The notes: generated by a model from the letters alone, not told the origin. A stretch of DNA of 32,222 bases from Pyxidicoccus fallax (GCF_012933655.1 NZ_JABBJJ010000124.1:1-32222), one strand, 5' to 3'. Shown: positions 1 to 8,792, numbered from the stretch's first letter. Numbers and translations are program-made.

Positions 1-50
1 TATTATACTGGGCAACGTCGCGTGTGTGCGGAGATGTGTAGAAGAGACAG
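1..50. other. Sequencing-adapter contamination at contig start
   Basis: Positions 32-50 read AGATGTGTAGAAGAGACAG, the 19-base Tn5 mosaic end used in Nextera libraries with one change (T to G at 41). Extending left, 17-50 match the Nextera read-2 transposase adapter at 29 of 34 positions with no gaps. Bases 1-16 are AT-rich and unlike the rest of the window. The reading frame happens to stay open through the adapter, so an apparent ATG at 34 or GTG at 22 would be a false start. Genomic sequence begins at about 51. The adapter sequence is from memory. Confidence 0.9.
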
Positions 51-51
51 G

Positions 52-1671
52 TACGAGAAGGGGTACCGCGTCTTCCTGGAGGTGGGGCCGAAGCCGACGC
101 TGGTGGGGATGGGCAAGAGGTACCTGGGGCAGGCGCAGTGGGTGGGAAGCCTGAGGCAGGGCAGCAGCGACTGGGAGCAGATGCTGAGCAGCCTGGCGAG
201 GCTGTACGTCCGGGGCGTGGAGGTGGACTGGGCGGGGTTCGACAAGGACTGCGCGTGGCGCCGCACCTCGTTGCCCACCTATCCCTTCCAGCGCGAGCGC
301 TACTGGGTCGACTCCCTCATCCCGAACACCGACGTCCTCGTGACCTTCTACCGGACCATCGTTCAGTTGGCGGAGGTCAACACGGCGGTCCAGTTCCCCT
401 CGCTGCGCTTCGCCACGCTCCGTGAGCCCGTCCCGGGCTTCTCGTGGATCGCGATGTACCGGCCCGAGGCCGACCCCTCGAAGGAGGCCATCTACCGGAA
501 GTTCTATGACCTCGCCCTGCAGTCGAATCGCGAGATGGCCCGCACCATCTACCGGGGACTCGACTTCTCGTCCTTCTCGCGCGTGCTCGACATCGGGTGT
601 GGCCATGCCGCGGATCTCATCGACCTGGGCCAGGCGCATCCGCACCTCGAGCTCCACGGCTGCAACATCTCGCCCGACCAGATTGAAGCGGGCCGGCAGC
701 GCATCCGGGGCCTCGGTCTCGATGGCCGCATCTCGCTTCACTATCAGGACAGCTCGCGGGATCCGTTCCCCTCCACCTATGACCTGGTCATCGCCTTCCA
801 GGTCATCCACCACATCCGGAACAAGGCGGACCTCTTCGCGAACATCAGCCGGAGCCTCCGCAACGGTGGCTTCCTGGTCATGGCCGAGACCCTCTCGAAC
901 ATGGCGAGTCCCATCGAGCACCCCGAGTCCACGACGCTCTTCGTGCCTCAGGGAGAGTGGGCCGACCTCCTCGCCCGGAATCACCTCCGGATCGTCGAGG
1001 CCGTCGAGGCCAGCCAGGAGATCGCCAACTTCCTCCACGACCCCGACTTCGAGCAGAACTTCGCCCGGGTGACGCGTGATCTGGACGAGGTGACCCAGAA
1101 GCACCTGCACGGCATCCATATGCTGGGGGAGCTGCTCAAGCGCAGACTGGCCGCCTACCTCCTCTTCACGGTGACGAAGGACGAGTCGCTGGATGTGGAC
1201 ACCATCCGGCGCATCAACCTCGAGCGGCTGAGCGCGCGCGTCTCCTACGAGACCACCTACAGCGCGGTCGAGAAGGGCCCGTATGCGCTGCCGCTCGTCC
1301 CAGGGGCCGCGTCGCTCTCGGGCGTCTCCGAGACGACGAGCACCTTCTCGAACGTGTTGCGCTCCGCGGAGCCCGGACAGCGCGGCCAGCTGCTCGACAG
1401 CTACCTGCGCGAGCTGGTCGCCAACCTGTTGAAGATGCCGGTCGCCCGAGTGGATGCGGAGCAGCCCCTGAACACCCTCGGCATGGACTCGCTGCTCTCG
1501 CTCGAGCTGAAGCACAAGATCCACGCCGAGACGGGCGTGAGCATGCCGCTGGATGAGCTGCTCCAGGGCGCGAGCATCTCGCACCTGTCACACCAGCTCG
1601 CGGAGCGGCTCGACGGGGACGGCAAGGCGGTGGTGGCGGAGAACCCGGACTGGGAGGAAGGCGAGCTGTGA
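52..1671 (+). CDS. Type I PKS, C-terminal part: AT end, methyltransferase, ACP (5' truncated)
   Basis: This is the 3' end of a modular polyketide synthase. The first residues (FLEVGP at about 76-93, then YPFQRERYW near 283-309) are the end of an acyltransferase domain and its post-AT linker. A SAM-dependent methyltransferase follows; its LDIGCG motif is at 586-603. The carrier domain has GMDSLLSLE with the phosphopantetheine serine at 1489-1491. Between AT and ACP there is room only for the methyltransferase, so no ketoreductase, dehydratase or enoylreductase is present and the beta-keto group should stay unreduced. O-methylation of its enol, as in MtaF-type modules, would give a beta-methoxyacrylate; C-methylation is the alternative and cannot be excluded by eye. 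The KS and most of AT lie beyond the contig edge. The stop overlaps the next start by four bases (GTGA). Confidence 0.92.
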   Translation, partial: YEKGYRVFLEVGPKPTLVGMGKRYLGQAQWVGSLRQGSSDWEQMLSSLARLYVRGVEVDWAGFDKDCAWRRTSLPTYPFQRERYWVDSLIPNTDVLVTFYRTIVQLAEVNTAVQFPSLRFATLREPVPGFSWIAMYRPEADPSKEAIYRKFYDLALQSNREMARTIYRGLDFSSFSRVLDIGCGHAADLIDLGQAHPHLELHGCNISPDQIEAGRQRIRGLGLDGRISLHYQDSSRDPFPSTYDLVIAFQVIHHIRNKADLFANISRSLRNGGFLVMAETLSNMASPIEHPESTTLFVPQGEWADLLARNHLRIVEAVEASQEIANFLHDPDFEQNFARVTRDLDEVTQKHLHGIHMLGELLKRRLAAYLLFTVTKDESLDVDTIRRINLERLSARVSYETTYSAVEKGPYALPLVPGAASLSGVSETTSTFSNVLRSAEPGQRGQLLDSYLRELVANLLKMPVARVDAEQPLNTLGMDSLLSLELKHKIHAETGVSMPLDELLQGASISHLSHQLAERLDGDGKAVVAENPDWEEGEL

Positions 1672-4600
1672 ACGCGGACGAACTGGTCGCCGAGCTGTCC
1701 AGGCAGGGCGCCACGCTCTGGGTCGAGGGAGAACGGTTGAAGTACCGGGCTCCCAAGGGCGCGCTGTCTCCGGAAACCCTGAACCTGCTGGCCACGCACA
1801 AGGTCGCGCTGCTCCAGCACCTCCGTCGGCTTGGCGCCGATGGTGAGTCCGTCCATCCGCTCTCGCATGGGCAGCAGGCGCTCTGGTTCGTCTCCCAGGT
1901 GGCACCCGACAGCGCCGCGTACAACACGGCGCTGTCCATCCGCATCGTCTCCACGCTGGACGTCGCCGCGCTGCGGCGGGCCTGCCAGCAACTCGTGGAC
2001 CGGCACGGAGCGCTGCGGACGACGTTCTCGACGCACCAGGGGCAGCCGGTCCAGAAAGTACGTCAGCGAGCGGAGGTCCAGTTCGAGCACATCCAGGTCC
2101 CGGACCTCGAGCTCGATGTCCTGCGGACCCGGGTGATGCGCGCCCACGAGGCCCCGTTCGATCTGGAGCGTGGCCCCCTGATGCGCGTGTACCTGTTCTC
2201 CCGGGGGCCCCGGGAGCACGTGCTGCTGATCTCCATCCACCACATCGTCTACGACGGGTGGTCGCTGCTGGTGCTCGGCGATGAGCTGCTGCGCTCCCTC
2301 TACGCGGCGGAGAAGGCCGGGGTGCCAGCCGCGCTTCCCCCGCCACGGGCGACGTACGTGGACTATGTCCGCTGGCAGTCCGAGATGCTCTCGGGCCCCA
2401 CGGGGCAGCGGCTTTGGGAGTACTGGTCCAAGCAGCTGGCGGGGCCGCTGCCGGTGCTGAACCTTCCCTTCGCGCGTCCACGGCCCGCGGTGCAGAGCTA
2501 CTCGGGGGCTTCGGCCCCGGTCGCGCTGAGCGGGACACTGACCCGGAGGCTCCGGGCGCTCTCCGAGCAGGAGGGCGCCACGCTGTACACCACGCTCCTG
2601 GCCGCGTTCATGGTGCTCCTGCACCGCTACTCGGGCCAGGAGGACATCCTGGTCGGGACGCCCACGCTCGGACGGACGCAGCCGCAGTTCGCGAAGGTCG
2701 TGGGCAACTTCATGAACATGATCGCCCTGCGGGGGAACCTCTCCGAGGACCCCTCGTTCCGGGGCTTGCTCGGGCAACTCCGGCAGACGGTCGTCGGTGC
2801 GCTCGCGCATCAGGACTTCCCGTTCCACCTCCTCGTGGAGAAGCTGAACCCGGAGCGCCACTCCAACCGCTCGCCCATCTTCCAGGTGGCGTTCATGCTG
2901 CAGCCCACGCCTCGGGAGGACATCTACCAGGGAGACGAGGCGAACCCGGCCCTGCCCGGCGGGCTCGTGTTGCGGCCCTTCGACATCCCGCAGCAGGAGG
3001 GACAGTTCGATTTGTCCCTGGAGCTGACGGAGACGGACTCCGCCCTGAGCGGCGTGCTGAAGTACAGCACGGACCTGTTCGACGCGGCGCTCGCCCAGCG
3101 GATCGTGGGGCACCTGGTGACACTGCTGGAGGGCATCGTCGAGGCCCCGGAGCGGCACCTGTCCGACCTGCCGCTGCTGACGCCCGAGGAGCGTCGCCAG
3201 GTGCTCGACACCTGGAACGCGACCTCGACCGAGCTCTCCAGCGCGGCGTGCATCCACGAGATGTTCGAGGCGCAGGCGCGGAAGACCCCGGAGGCCATTG
3301 CGTTGGTCTCTGGAAGCCAGCGGTTGACCTACCGCGAGCTGAACGCGCGCGCGAATCGCCTGGCGCATCGCCTGCGGGGGCTCGGTGTCGGCCCGGAGGT
3401 GCGAGTGGGCCTCTGCGTCTCGCGCGGCCCGGACATGGTGGTGGGCATGCTCGGCATCATGAAGGCGGGTGGCGCCTACGTGCCCATGGACCCGACCTAT
3501 CCGGCCGACCGGCTCGCCTACATGCTCACGGACTCCCAGGCCCGGGTGGTCCTGTCCGAGGAGCGGCTGCGCGCGCTGCTGCCGGACACGGCCGCGAAGG
3601 TGGTGTGCCTGGATGCCAGGGACGACAGCGCCCCTGGGGAGTGGGACGACCCGAGGAGCGGTGTCCATGCGGAGCATGTGGCCTACACCCTCTACACCTC
3701 GGGTTCCACGGGGCGGCCCAAGGGCGTCATGGTTTGTCACCGCAACGCCGAGCGCTTCTTCGCGGCGATGGATGAAGCCATGGACAGCCGGGATCGGGGC
3801 GTCTGGCTTGCGACGACCAGCATGTCGTTCGACATCTCCGTGCTGGAGATCCTGTATTCGCTCACCCGGGGCTTCCAGGTGGTCCTCCGCGGCGAGCAGG
3901 GGGTGAGCCGGAAGCCGGTCCCCAGCGGCACCTCGACCAGACCGCTCGAGTTCAGCCTGTTCTACTTCGCCAGCGACGAGCGCGAGAACACGCAAGGCAA
4001 GTACCGGCTCCTGCTCGAGGGGGCGAAGTTCGCGGATGAGCACGGCTTCACCGCGGTCTGGACCCCTGAGCGGCACTTCCATGCCTTTGGGGGGCTCTAC
4101 CCGAATCCCTCCGTCGTCAGCGCGGCCCTGGCGGCGACCACCCGGAACATCCGGCTCCGGGCGGGCAGCATCGTGCTTCCGCTGCACAGCCCCATCCGGG
4201 TCGCGGAGGAGTGGTCCGTCGTGGACAACCTCTCCGGGGGCCGCGTCGATCTCTCCTTCGCGTCGGGGTGGCACCCGAACGACTTCGTGCTCGCGCCGGA
4301 GCGCTTCGCCGATGCACGCAGCGGCCTGTTCGAGCAGATCGCGACCGTCAAGAAGCTCTGGCGGGGAGAGGAGGTGTCTTTCCGGAATGGGCAGGGTCAG
4401 GAGGTCGCGGTGCAGACGCTGCCGCGGCCCGTCCAGCGCGACGTCAATGTCTGGGTCACGGCCGCGGGCAACCCCGAGACGTTCCGCGCGGCCGGAGAGT
4501 CCGGTGCCAACGTGCTCACCCACCTGCTCGGGCAGAACCTCACGGAGCTGGCGAAGAAGATCCAGCTCTACCGGGACGCCTGGAAGGCCAGCGGCCATGG

Positions 4601-6914
4601 TCCCGGGACGGGTCACGTCACCCTCATGCTGCACACGTTCATGGGGGAGGACGTCGACGAGGTTCGCCAGAAGGTGAACGCGCCCCTTCGCCAGTACCTG
4701 AAGAGCTCCGTGGGCCTCTTGCGGTCTGTCATCGGGCCGTTGCCGCACGGCGCCGAGCTCGAATCTCTCAGCGAGGCGGACATCGACATGCTGCTCTCGA
4801 AGGCCATCGACCGGTACTTCGATCAGATGGGCCTGTTCGGGACGGTGGAGAGCTGCCTGCCGATGATCGACCGGCTGCGCGAGCTCGGGGTGGACGAGGT
4901 CGCATGTCTGATCGACTTCGGCGTGGACGTCGAGTCCACGCTGGCGGGGCTTCGGACGCTGAACGCGCTGCGGGAGCGGTGCACCCGGCGCGAGGAGCCC
5001 GAGGACATCCCGGGGCTCATCGCGCGGCACGGGGTCACCCACTTCCAGTGCACCCCTTCGATGTTGCGCATGTTGCTCCTGGAGCCGGGCGGCGGCGAGT
5101 CGCTCCGCCCGCTCAAGAAGCTCCTGGTGGGAGGAGAGGCCTTCCCGGCAGAGCTGGGGCAACAGGTCCGCCCCCTGGTGGGGGGCGAGGTGCTCAACAT
5201 GTACGGGCCGACCGAGACGACCATCTGGTCTTCCTTCGATCGATTGGCGCGGGGCGAGTCCGTCATCTCCATCGGACGCCCCATCGCGAACACCCGGATG
5301 TACCTGCTGGATGGGCGTCTGCGGCCGGTGTCGGTGGGCGTGCCCGGCGAGCTGTTCATCGGCGGAGAGGGCGTGGCTCGGGGCTACCTCGAGCGCCCGG
5401 AGCTGACGGCGGCGCGGTTCATCCCCGACCCATTCGGGCCCGTGGCCGGCGCTCGCCTGTACAGGACGGGAGACCTCGGGCGCTATCTGCCTGACGGCCG
5501 TATCGAGTTCCTGGGCCGGGTGGATCAACAGGTCAAGGTTCGGGGGGTGCGCATCGAGCCAGGGGAGATCGAGGCGGAGCTGCGCCAGCACCCGGAGATC
5601 CGCCAGGCCGTGGTGGTGCCGCGAGCGGACGCGGCGGGAGAGGTGAGCCTCACGGCCTATGTGGTGGCGGGTCCGGACGCGAAGGTCGCGCCCTCGGAGC
5701 TGAGGCGCTTCCTGCGGGACAGGCTGCCGGCGTCGATGGTCCCCGCCCACTTCATCCGGCTCGACGCGCTGCCGCTGACGCCGAACAAGAAACTGGATGT
5801 CCGGGCGCTGCCACTTCCCGATGCGCCCGCGCCAGAGCTGTCGGCCGTGTACGTCGCTCCGCGGGACGCGCTGGAGCTGGAGCTTGCCACCCTCTGGGAG
5901 GAGCTGTTCGAGCTACGTCCCATCGGGGTCACCAGCAGCTTCTTCCAGCTGGGAGGCCACTCCCTGTTGGCGGTCCGGTTGATGTCCCGGCTGCGCGCGA
6001 GGTTTGGTCGGCAGCTTCCGGTCTCGCTCCTGTTCCAAGCGGACACCATCCAGCAGATGGCGGCCCTGCTGCGCCGCGAGGGGGTCGCGCTCTCTCGCGA
6101 GCCACTCGTGAGGATCCAGGAGACGGGCGACAAGCCGCCGCTCTTCTTCGTGCATCCGACGGGAGGGGACGTGCTGTGTTACGCGCCGCTGGCGAGGCAG
6201 CTCGGTCCACGGCAGCCCTTCTACGCGCTACAAGCCCTGCCGGACCAGGAGGCCGGCTCCATCGAGGAGATGGCGGCGCGGTACCTGGAGGAAGTGCGCA
6301 AGGTGCGCGCGACGGGGCCCTACCGGCTTGGCGGCTGGTCCACGGGAGGGATTGTCGCGCAGGCCATGGCCCGGCGGCTGGAGGAAGCGGGAGAGCAGGT
6401 GGAGCTGCTCATGCTCCTGGAGACCTGGTCCCCGGACATCTACCAGCGCGCGGACGAGCCCGCCGCGCTCATGGCCTGGTTCGCCACGGACCTGCTGGGG
6501 GGGACGGAGGCGGCGCGGCTCGATGGGGCGCGGCTCGAGGCACTCGATGAAGCGGGGAGGCTCGGCTACCTTGTCGAGCGCGCGAAGGAGTCCGGTGCGC
6601 TACCGGGCCTCGAGCTGCCGGAGCTGGAGCAGCGGTTCCGGATCTTCGCGAGGAACGCTCGCGCGCTGTCCCGGTACCGTCCGGAGCCCTACCGCGGCAA
6701 GGTCCTCTTCCTTCAGGCGGAGCAGGCGACCGCGCATCCGACAGACACCCTTCCCGAGCCAGCGGAGAGCTGGGGACAACGCCTGACGCAGGCAATCGTG
6801 CACCGGGTGCCTGGCAGTCACTACACGATGTTGCAGGCTCCTCATGTTCGCGAGGTCGCGGACCGGATGGCCTGCTTCCTGGAGCAACCTGGCACGCCAG
6901 CCGGGCCGCACTGA
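1668..6914 (+). CDS. NRPS: docking-C-A(Gly)-monooxygenase-PCP-TE, MtaG/MelG-like
   Basis: This 1748-residue terminal NRPS starts at GTG 1668, preceded by GGGAGGAAGG, and overlaps the PKS stop. Domains in order: TubC-type N-terminal docking (about 2-53); condensation with HHIVYDG at 191-197; adenylation with A3 near 675 and A4 FDISVLEI at 721-728; a luciferase-like flavin monooxygenase of the MupA/Atu3671 type at about 761-1100; the rest of adenylation (A5 near 1179, A7/A8 near 1265-1298); PCP with Ser1432; thioesterase with GWSTGG, Ser1558. The ten specificity positions read D722, I723, L726, Q1127, L1153, G1155, M1178, I1186, W1187, K1375, that is DILQLGMIWK, the glycine-type code. In MtaG of the myxothiazol pathway the same layout adds glycine, hydroxylates its alpha carbon and releases the chain as an amide. 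I infer the same chemistry here. Confidence 0.93.
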   Translation: MNADELVAELSRQGATLWVEGERLKYRAPKGALSPETLNLLATHKVALLQHLRRLGADGESVHPLSHGQQALWFVSQVAPDSAAYNTALSIRIVSTLDVAALRRACQQLVDRHGALRTTFSTHQGQPVQKVRQRAEVQFEHIQVPDLELDVLRTRVMRAHEAPFDLERGPLMRVYLFSRGPREHVLLISIHHIVYDGWSLLVLGDELLRSLYAAEKAGVPAALPPPRATYVDYVRWQSEMLSGPTGQRLWEYWSKQLAGPLPVLNLPFARPRPAVQSYSGASAPVALSGTLTRRLRALSEQEGATLYTTLLAAFMVLLHRYSGQEDILVGTPTLGRTQPQFAKVVGNFMNMIALRGNLSEDPSFRGLLGQLRQTVVGALAHQDFPFHLLVEKLNPERHSNRSPIFQVAFMLQPTPREDIYQGDEANPALPGGLVLRPFDIPQQEGQFDLSLELTETDSALSGVLKYSTDLFDAALAQRIVGHLVTLLEGIVEAPERHLSDLPLLTPEERRQVLDTWNATSTELSSAACIHEMFEAQARKTPEAIALVSGSQRLTYRELNARANRLAHRLRGLGVGPEVRVGLCVSRGPDMVVGMLGIMKAGGAYVPMDPTYPADRLAYMLTDSQARVVLSEERLRALLPDTAAKVVCLDARDDSAPGEWDDPRSGVHAEHVAYTLYTSGSTGRPKGVMVCHRNAERFFAAMDEAMDSRDRGVWLATTSMSFDISVLEILYSLTRGFQVVLRGEQGVSRKPVPSGTSTRPLEFSLFYFASDERENTQGKYRLLLEGAKFADEHGFTAVWTPERHFHAFGGLYPNPSVVSAALAATTRNIRLRAGSIVLPLHSPIRVAEEWSVVDNLSGGRVDLSFASGWHPNDFVLAPERFADARSGLFEQIATVKKLWRGEEVSFRNGQGQEVAVQTLPRPVQRDVNVWVTAAGNPETFRAAGESGANVLTHLLGQNLTELAKKIQLYRDAWKASGHGPGTGHVTLMLHTFMGEDVDEVRQKVNAPLRQYLKSSVGLLRSVIGPLPHGAELESLSEADIDMLLSKAIDRYFDQMGLFGTVESCLPMIDRLRELGVDEVACLIDFGVDVESTLAGLRTLNALRERCTRREEPEDIPGLIARHGVTHFQCTPSMLRMLLLEPGGGESLRPLKKLLVGGEAFPAELGQQVRPLVGGEVLNMYGPTETTIWSSFDRLARGESVISIGRPIANTRMYLLDGRLRPVSVGVPGELFIGGEGVARGYLERPELTAARFIPDPFGPVAGARLYRTGDLGRYLPDGRIEFLGRVDQQVKVRGVRIEPGEIEAELRQHPEIRQAVVVPRADAAGEVSLTAYVVAGPDAKVAPSELRRFLRDRLPASMVPAHFIRLDALPLTPNKKLDVRALPLPDAPAPELSAVYVAPRDALELELATLWEELFELRPIGVTSSFFQLGGHSLLAVRLMSRLRARFGRQLPVSLLFQADTIQQMAALLRREGVALSREPLVRIQETGDKPPLFFVHPTGGDVLCYAPLARQLGPRQPFYALQALPDQEAGSIEEMAARYLEEVRKVRATGPYRLGGWSTGGIVAQAMARRLEEAGEQVELLMLLETWSPDIYQRADEPAALMAWFATDLLGGTEAARLDGARLEALDEAGRLGYLVERAKESGALPGLELPELEQRFRIFARNARALSRYRPEPYRGKVLFLQAEQATAHPTDTLPEPAESWGQRLTQAIVHRVPGSHYTMLQAPHVREVADRMACFLEQPGTPAGPH

Positions 6915-6929
6915 GGGGAGGTCTTCGTC

Positions 6930-7925
6930 GTGGGAATTCATGTCGCGAGATTCAAGGTCGGCGACGAGGCCCGCTGGGGATGGGTCCGTCAGGAACAGGT
7001 CGTCCCCATTCCCGGCCGGTATTCCTCCCTGGCCGAGTTCCTGGGCGAAGGCGCGGCCCGAGCCCGGGCGCTGGTCCTGGAGAAGGTGAGCGAGGCCATT
7101 CCCCTGGCGGAGGTCGAGCTGCTCGCTCCGGTCACCGCGCCCTGCAACGTCATCTGCCAGGGCCAGAACTACCGGAGCCACATGTTGGAGGTGGGGCAGG
7201 ATCCGGACGCGAAGGACTTCAACCAGTTCTTCAGGAAGGCGTCGTCCTCGCTGACGTCGAACACGAGCAACATCCTCAAGCCGGCGCGGGTCCGGATGCT
7301 GGATTACGAGATCGAGCTGGGACTGGTCATCGGCCGGAGGATCTCCGGGCCCGTGCGGGTGGAGCGGGAGCGGCTGCACGAGTTCATCGCGGGGCTCGTG
7401 ATCTGCAACGACGTCTCCGCGCGGTGTCTCCAGCTGGCCGAGGGGCAGTGGCACAAGGCGAAGAGCTTCCGGACGTTCTGCCCCGTGGGTCCGTACGTCT
7501 ACCTGATCGACCAAGAGGATATCGCGAGGCTGATGAACCTCAGGCTCGTGCTGTCGGTGAACGGCGAGGTCCGGCAGGACGCGAGCACGGGGGAGATGGT
7601 CTACCCACCGGAGGAGACCCTCACGGAGCTGTCGGAGATCATGGACCTGTTCCCGGGAGACCTCTTGCTGACGGGGACCCCCAGCGGCGTGGCGGCTGGG
7701 CGGAACATGTCGAAGGCGGCCCGAAAGGTGGGGAAGCTCATCAGCGTCTTCCTGTCCGACAAGACGCTCGGGAAGCTCATCTTGAAGTCTGGCAACACCA
7801 GCGCCTATTTGAAAGACGGCGATGTCATTCGGGCCTCCATTTCCAGCCCGGATGGCCTCATCCATCTGGGGACACAGGAGAACCGGATCGTTGCCCAGAC
7901 ACCGGCGACGGAGGGCCAGGCCTGA
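6930..7925 (+). CDS. Fumarylacetoacetate hydrolase (FAH) family protein
   Basis: A 331-residue FAH-fold enzyme starting at GTG 6930 behind a GGGGAG ribosome site, only 15 bases after the NRPS stop, so very likely co-transcribed. The metal-binding carboxylates of the family are present: E127 and E129 in DYEIELGLVIG, and D161 in NDVSAR. GQNYRSHM near residue 78 and GDLLLTGTPSG near 243 are also family motifs. Relatives hydrolyse C-C bonds next to carbonyls (fumarylacetoacetate, acylpyruvates) or decarboxylate oxaloacetate. Its position at the end of the assembly-line operon suggests a tailoring or release-related job, for example acting on a beta-dicarbonyl or on a glyoxylate-derived by-product, but nothing in the sequence fixes the substrate. 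A housekeeping role captured by position is the alternative. Confidence 0.9.
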   Translation: MGIHVARFKVGDEARWGWVRQEQVVPIPGRYSSLAEFLGEGAARARALVLEKVSEAIPLAEVELLAPVTAPCNVICQGQNYRSHMLEVGQDPDAKDFNQFFRKASSSLTSNTSNILKPARVRMLDYEIELGLVIGRRISGPVRVERERLHEFIAGLVICNDVSARCLQLAEGQWHKAKSFRTFCPVGPYVYLIDQEDIARLMNLRLVLSVNGEVRQDASTGEMVYPPEETLTELSEIMDLFPGDLLLTGTPSGVAAGRNMSKAARKVGKLISVFLSDKTLGKLILKSGNTSAYLKDGDVIRASISSPDGLIHLGTQENRIVAQTPATEGQA

Positions 7926-8009
7926 AGAGAGCAGGAATGAGTCACTTCACCTGGACTCACTCTTCGCTAGGGAATCCACTTGGCATGGGTCCGGATTGGG
8001 TACCCACGT

Positions 8010-8360
8010 CTATTCCGGATCCAGCGCCCAGGTGCCGTCCTTCCAACGTCGTAGTGTCATGATCGCTCCGATGGCGGCAATCCCTCCCTCATTCGCTGCC
8101 GCTTCCAGTACCGCCTTGGCTTCTGCCGTCCGGTAGCGGAGCAGAAACTCGGCCGCCATGGCTCGCACATCCGTACGCGGATGCTTCAGCAGCACGGCGA
8201 GGGCGTCTCGCCCGGTATTCCCCTGCGCGCGTAGCGCCTGAAGCGCGGCGATGTACTGCTTGGCATGCTTGTTCCCCGTCCTCGAATCTCCTCGATGAAT
8301 GGCATCAGTCTGGGCTGCGACATTCCGAGCGAACTGCTCGACCAGTTCTTCCAACGTCAT
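8010..8360 (-). CDS. DUF2019-like helical-repeat protein, presumed orphan immunity protein
   Basis: A 116-residue all-helical protein starting at ATG 8360. It aligns without gaps to the neighbouring 8442-8792 product, with about two thirds of positions identical by hand count; GRDALAVLLKH and LLRYRTAEAKAVLE are shared exactly. The HEAT-like pattern fits the DUF2019 family, often found beside toxins. There is no signal peptide, so the protein is cytoplasmic. Its start codon overlaps the stop of a short frame homologous to the toxin's last residues (8357-8430), which mimics the junction between the intact toxin and its own immunity gene. I infer that this immunity gene once had its own toxin. 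The family assignment is from memory and the immunity role is from context. Confidence 0.82.
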   Translation of the reverse strand: MTLEELVEQFARNVAAQTDAIHRGDSRTGNKHAKQYIAALQALRAQGNTGRDALAVLLKHPRTDVRAMAAEFLLRYRTAEAKAVLEAAANEGGIAAIGAIMTLRRWKDGTWALDPE

Positions 8361-8441
8361 CTCCAGCCCCTCTTCTTCACGTTCTCAATGGCCAACAGCC
8401 AGAGCTCGCGTTGGGCCTCGTAGGACTGCACGAAGGCACCG
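8357..8441 (-). pseudogene. 3' remnant of a second toxin gene
   Basis: Read on the minus strand, 8430 down to 8357 encodes QSYEAQRELWLLAIENV followed by KKRGWR and a stop. The intact toxin ends QSYEAQRDFGLLAIKNV, then GKGLW and a stop. The DNA is identical over the 21 bases 8409-8429 and 8841-8861. The scrap begins directly after the stop of the upstream immunity gene (8442) and its own stop overlaps the ATG of the downstream immunity gene (ATGA). Only about 23 codons survive and no start is present, so it is not expressed as a toxin. It marks an earlier toxin-end plus immunity cassette. Confidence 0.85.
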
Positions 8442-8792
8442 CTAACCCGGATCGAGCGCCCAGGTTCCTTCCTCCCAGCGCTTCAATGCCTGCTGCGCTC
8501 CGAACGGGACCAGCCCCTGTCCCTTGGCAGCTTCCTCCAGGACCGCTTTGGCTTCGGCCGTCCGATAGCGAAGCAGATGCGCGGCAGCCATCACTCGCAC
8601 GTCCATTCGCTCGTGCTTGAGCAGCACGGCAAGAGCGTCACGCCCGGCATTGCCGTGGGCCAGGAGCTTATCGACTGCGGCGCCGTACTTCCTGGCGTGC
8701 TTGTTCCCGGTCTTGGCGTCTCCCCGGAGGATGGCCTCGTTCTGTGCAGCCACGTTCTGGGCGAACTGCTCGACTAGATCCTCCAACTCCAT
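8442..8792 (-). CDS. DUF2019-like presumed immunity protein for the adjacent toxin
   Basis: Starting at ATG 8792, the product is 116 residues and matches its paralogue at 8010-8360 from the first residue, which favours this start over the GTG three bases upstream. The ATG shares one base with the toxin stop (TGATG), so translation is coupled and toxin and protector would be made together. The protein is a predicted helical-repeat cytoplasmic protein with no membrane segment. Immunity function is inferred from position, size and the duplicated arrangement. The catalytic domain of the toxin is expected to be its binding partner. DUF2019 membership is from recognition only. Confidence 0.85.
   Translation of the reverse strand: MELEDLVEQFAQNVAAQNEAILRGDAKTGNKHARKYGAAVDKLLAHGNAGRDALAVLLKHERMDVRVMAAAHLLRYRTAEAKAVLEEAAKGQGLVPFGAQQALKRWEEGTWALDPG

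Noticed and set aside
1401..5750. Very long open frame on the minus strand, antisense to the PKS/NRPS
   Set aside because: It runs opposite to clearly conserved domains, is rich in Arg, His, Gly and Pro, and shows no motifs. Long antisense frames are common when third positions are nearly all G or C.
7924..7965. Imperfect hairpin (GAAGAG/CTCTTC, GAGT/ACTC) between converging FAH and immunity genes
   Set aside because: Large one-sided internal loop and no T-run; weak as a terminator.
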